7,248 bases of DNA from Bacteroidetes bacterium UBA2234. GTDB taxonomy: Bacteria > Bacteroidota > Bacteroidia > NS11-12g > UBA955. A model generated the notes under the pieces. The model worked only from the letters and a program-made list of their open reading frames with translations, was not told the origin of the DNA and ran no database searches. A program made the translations under genes and the position numbers. This document shows, piece by piece, positions 7,001 through 7,248 of this stretch. The stretch lies in the NCBI GenBank assembly GCA_002347985.1, contig DDYM01000061.1, positions 26,116-33,363 on the forward strand, given 5' to 3'. The stretch's first letter is position 1, and every line of letters starts with the position of its first letter.

Positions 7001-7248
7001 GGCGATACTTATAAGGTCACTGTAACCACGAAAGCGGCTTGCGTAATTCCAAATCCAGCAATGAGCAATGTCGTTACAATAAAAACTTACGGTGTGAAAA
7101 CCCTTGCTGTGAGCTGTAATATGGATACGTTAAAAGCGGCGAATGTTGGAACCGGAACTTATACATGGTTTAACAATGGTGTTAAGGTGGGTACTGGAAG
7201 GTTGTTAAAGGCGACAAAAGTGGGAAATTATCGTTGTGTTTATACGGA
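4064..7248 (+). CDS. Large secreted BNR/Vps10-like beta-propeller protein with PKD and Ig-like domains (3' truncated by window)
   Basis: An open frame of 1061 codons from the ATG at 4064 to the window edge with no stop. Residues 1-20 form a type I signal peptide (hydrophobic 5-18, cleavage near S19/Q20); Cys15 gives a poor lipobox. A charged, probably helical segment (30-62) follows. A beta-propeller region spans about 125-822. It opens with RGPNNVGGR (128-136) and WAGAVTGGLW (153-162). Asp-box-like turns lie at 222-229, 279-286, 335-342, 383-390, 439-446 and 733-740 (SVDAGVTW). Other hallmarks are HADIH (467-471), AQDNG (536-540), GGDGG (557-561) and THGRGVF (814-820), as in sortilin/sialidase-like BNR proteins. 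A PKD domain covers 830-918 (W860, W862, GTYSITLNVSN from 891). An Ig-like domain follows (C934, W958, Y983, C993), then a third, incomplete one (C1018, W1035, Y1056). Bacteroidota proteins of this design usually end in a type IX secretion sorting domain, which would lie beyond the edge. Likely cell-surface or secreted; no catalytic residues can be named, and adhesion or glycan binding is as likely as hydrolysis. Confidence 0.88.
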   Translation, partial: MTKYFLSALALLLSCPVFSQQTNHPKPYHKVVRKVERDLHRIEKKQLKLHEREDEATENQRKSSVTGPFQNEYSTPDAYWKQEWISTMNPSLGRPTPEVLLDEINAQQAKSLNRRSMPGTTKTTWVSRGPNNVGGRCRAIAYDPTVSTGKKVWAGAVTGGLWYNNDITNASSTWQFASGLWSNLAVTCIAFDPNAPGTMYVGTGEGWGSTPSTSRGLGVFKSVDSGKTFTQLTATKSYYYVNDIVVRNEAGKSVVYCATDMQYFSGAWHGTSTVGLMRSTNGGVTFSNVMPTIPSSSNVFVVADIELGADNRIWVGTRQNYLQTATDKGGGRILYSDNGTSFTVAYSHTNQAGRVKVACAPSSAYTLYAVFEASGKVDTLIRTHTKGKTWISVSKPKDADTGIPGTDPSRGQAWYDLSLAVSPLDTTVVMAGFVDVFQTQNKGLAWLQVGKWSNNSGLANLSCAYVHADIHTFTFKPGTTECLIGTDGGIFYAPDVMDNMSNQAVIYEANNGFTVTQMYWGDISQTKGKDLMLAGAQDNGTNQLNTSGLCNENMVSGGDGGYCFISQTNDNKQIVSYVYNQFYSTTNNWTASAKIIDDANTGKFINPAVWDDLNGYLFTGKSKVTIYRNKLGTSSTLATTVTVNGTAANGAPSAFCSSISAAGKTQLYVGTDVGKLYVTTDAVASVPTWKDITGSTGSAIPAGNISSIHRLRLSDTLFVTISNYGSTANILMSVDAGVTWASRDGNIADMPIWSILVNPNKMGEAVIATELGIYGTSDIFASSVVWTPYNEGMGAVKTSTLRYRASDQTIMAVTHGRGVFTSDAWSKASPIANFGVSKDTLCSNQTVSFKDSTRNVPTSWKWSFSPSNGVVYKFGTDSTKQNPIVQFTKGGTYSITLNVSNSVGDDVMTKTNRIFVIDTIPLILNLSTNPAILCRNDTFSLVSSVNAAAKGLTLGYSWMKNSVSTSATTPNIYGLAPTNGDTYKVTVTTKAACVIPNPAMSNVVTIKTYGVKTLAVSCNMDTLKAANVGTGTYTWFNNGVKVGTGRLLKATKVGNYRCVYT

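Overview
The window looks like chromosome from a member of the Bacteroidota. This is inferred from several features. No convincing Shine-Dalgarno precedes any start. Two upstream regions carry textbook TTG-N20/21-TAnnTTTG promoters. There are lipoproteins with Lys/acid-rich residues after the lipidated Cys. A large secreted BNR/PKD/Ig-like protein of the kind usually exported by type IX secretion is present, as is the short (~385 aa) form of homogentisate dioxygenase. The genus cannot be fixed from the sequence.

Left half (1-2786, minus strand): a tight operon read right to left. Its order is a 310-aa predicted lipoprotein (1854-2786), a 163-aa predicted lipoprotein (1379-1870, overlapping the first by 17 nt), a 446-aa DUF1501-family protein (30-1370, 8-nt gap), and apparently the first seven codons of a further gene at the left edge (1-21, again an 8-nt gap). 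The two lipoproteins share a helical module with the signature R-x-[PS]-[TS]-x-x-E ... [ST]-x-x-[YF]. The module resembles the N-terminus of DUF1549 and also DUF4214. DUF1549/DUF1553 proteins are the usual partners of DUF1501 proteins in Planctomycetes, so this looks like a split, lipid-anchored version of that pairing. Its biochemical role is unknown.

Divergent intergenic region (2787-2888): a strong minus-strand promoter whose -7 box ends only 4 nt before the first ATG, a 5-4-5 inverted repeat that may be an operator, and a weak plus-strand promoter for the dioxygenase gene.

Right half (2889-7248, plus strand): a complete hmgA-type homogentisate 1,2-dioxygenase gene (tyrosine/phenylalanine catabolism), with no other tyrosine-pathway gene in view. 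After 17 nt comes a very long open frame (4064 to the window end, 1061 codons without a stop) encoding a secreted beta-propeller (BNR/Vps10-like) protein followed by a PKD domain and Ig-like domains. It is cut by the window edge, so any type IX sorting domain lies outside. It seems to have its own promoter, overlapping the 3' end of hmgA.

The remaining open frames in the window are antisense or out-of-frame shadows of these genes. I see no RNA genes, mobile elements, CRISPR arrays or clear terminators.
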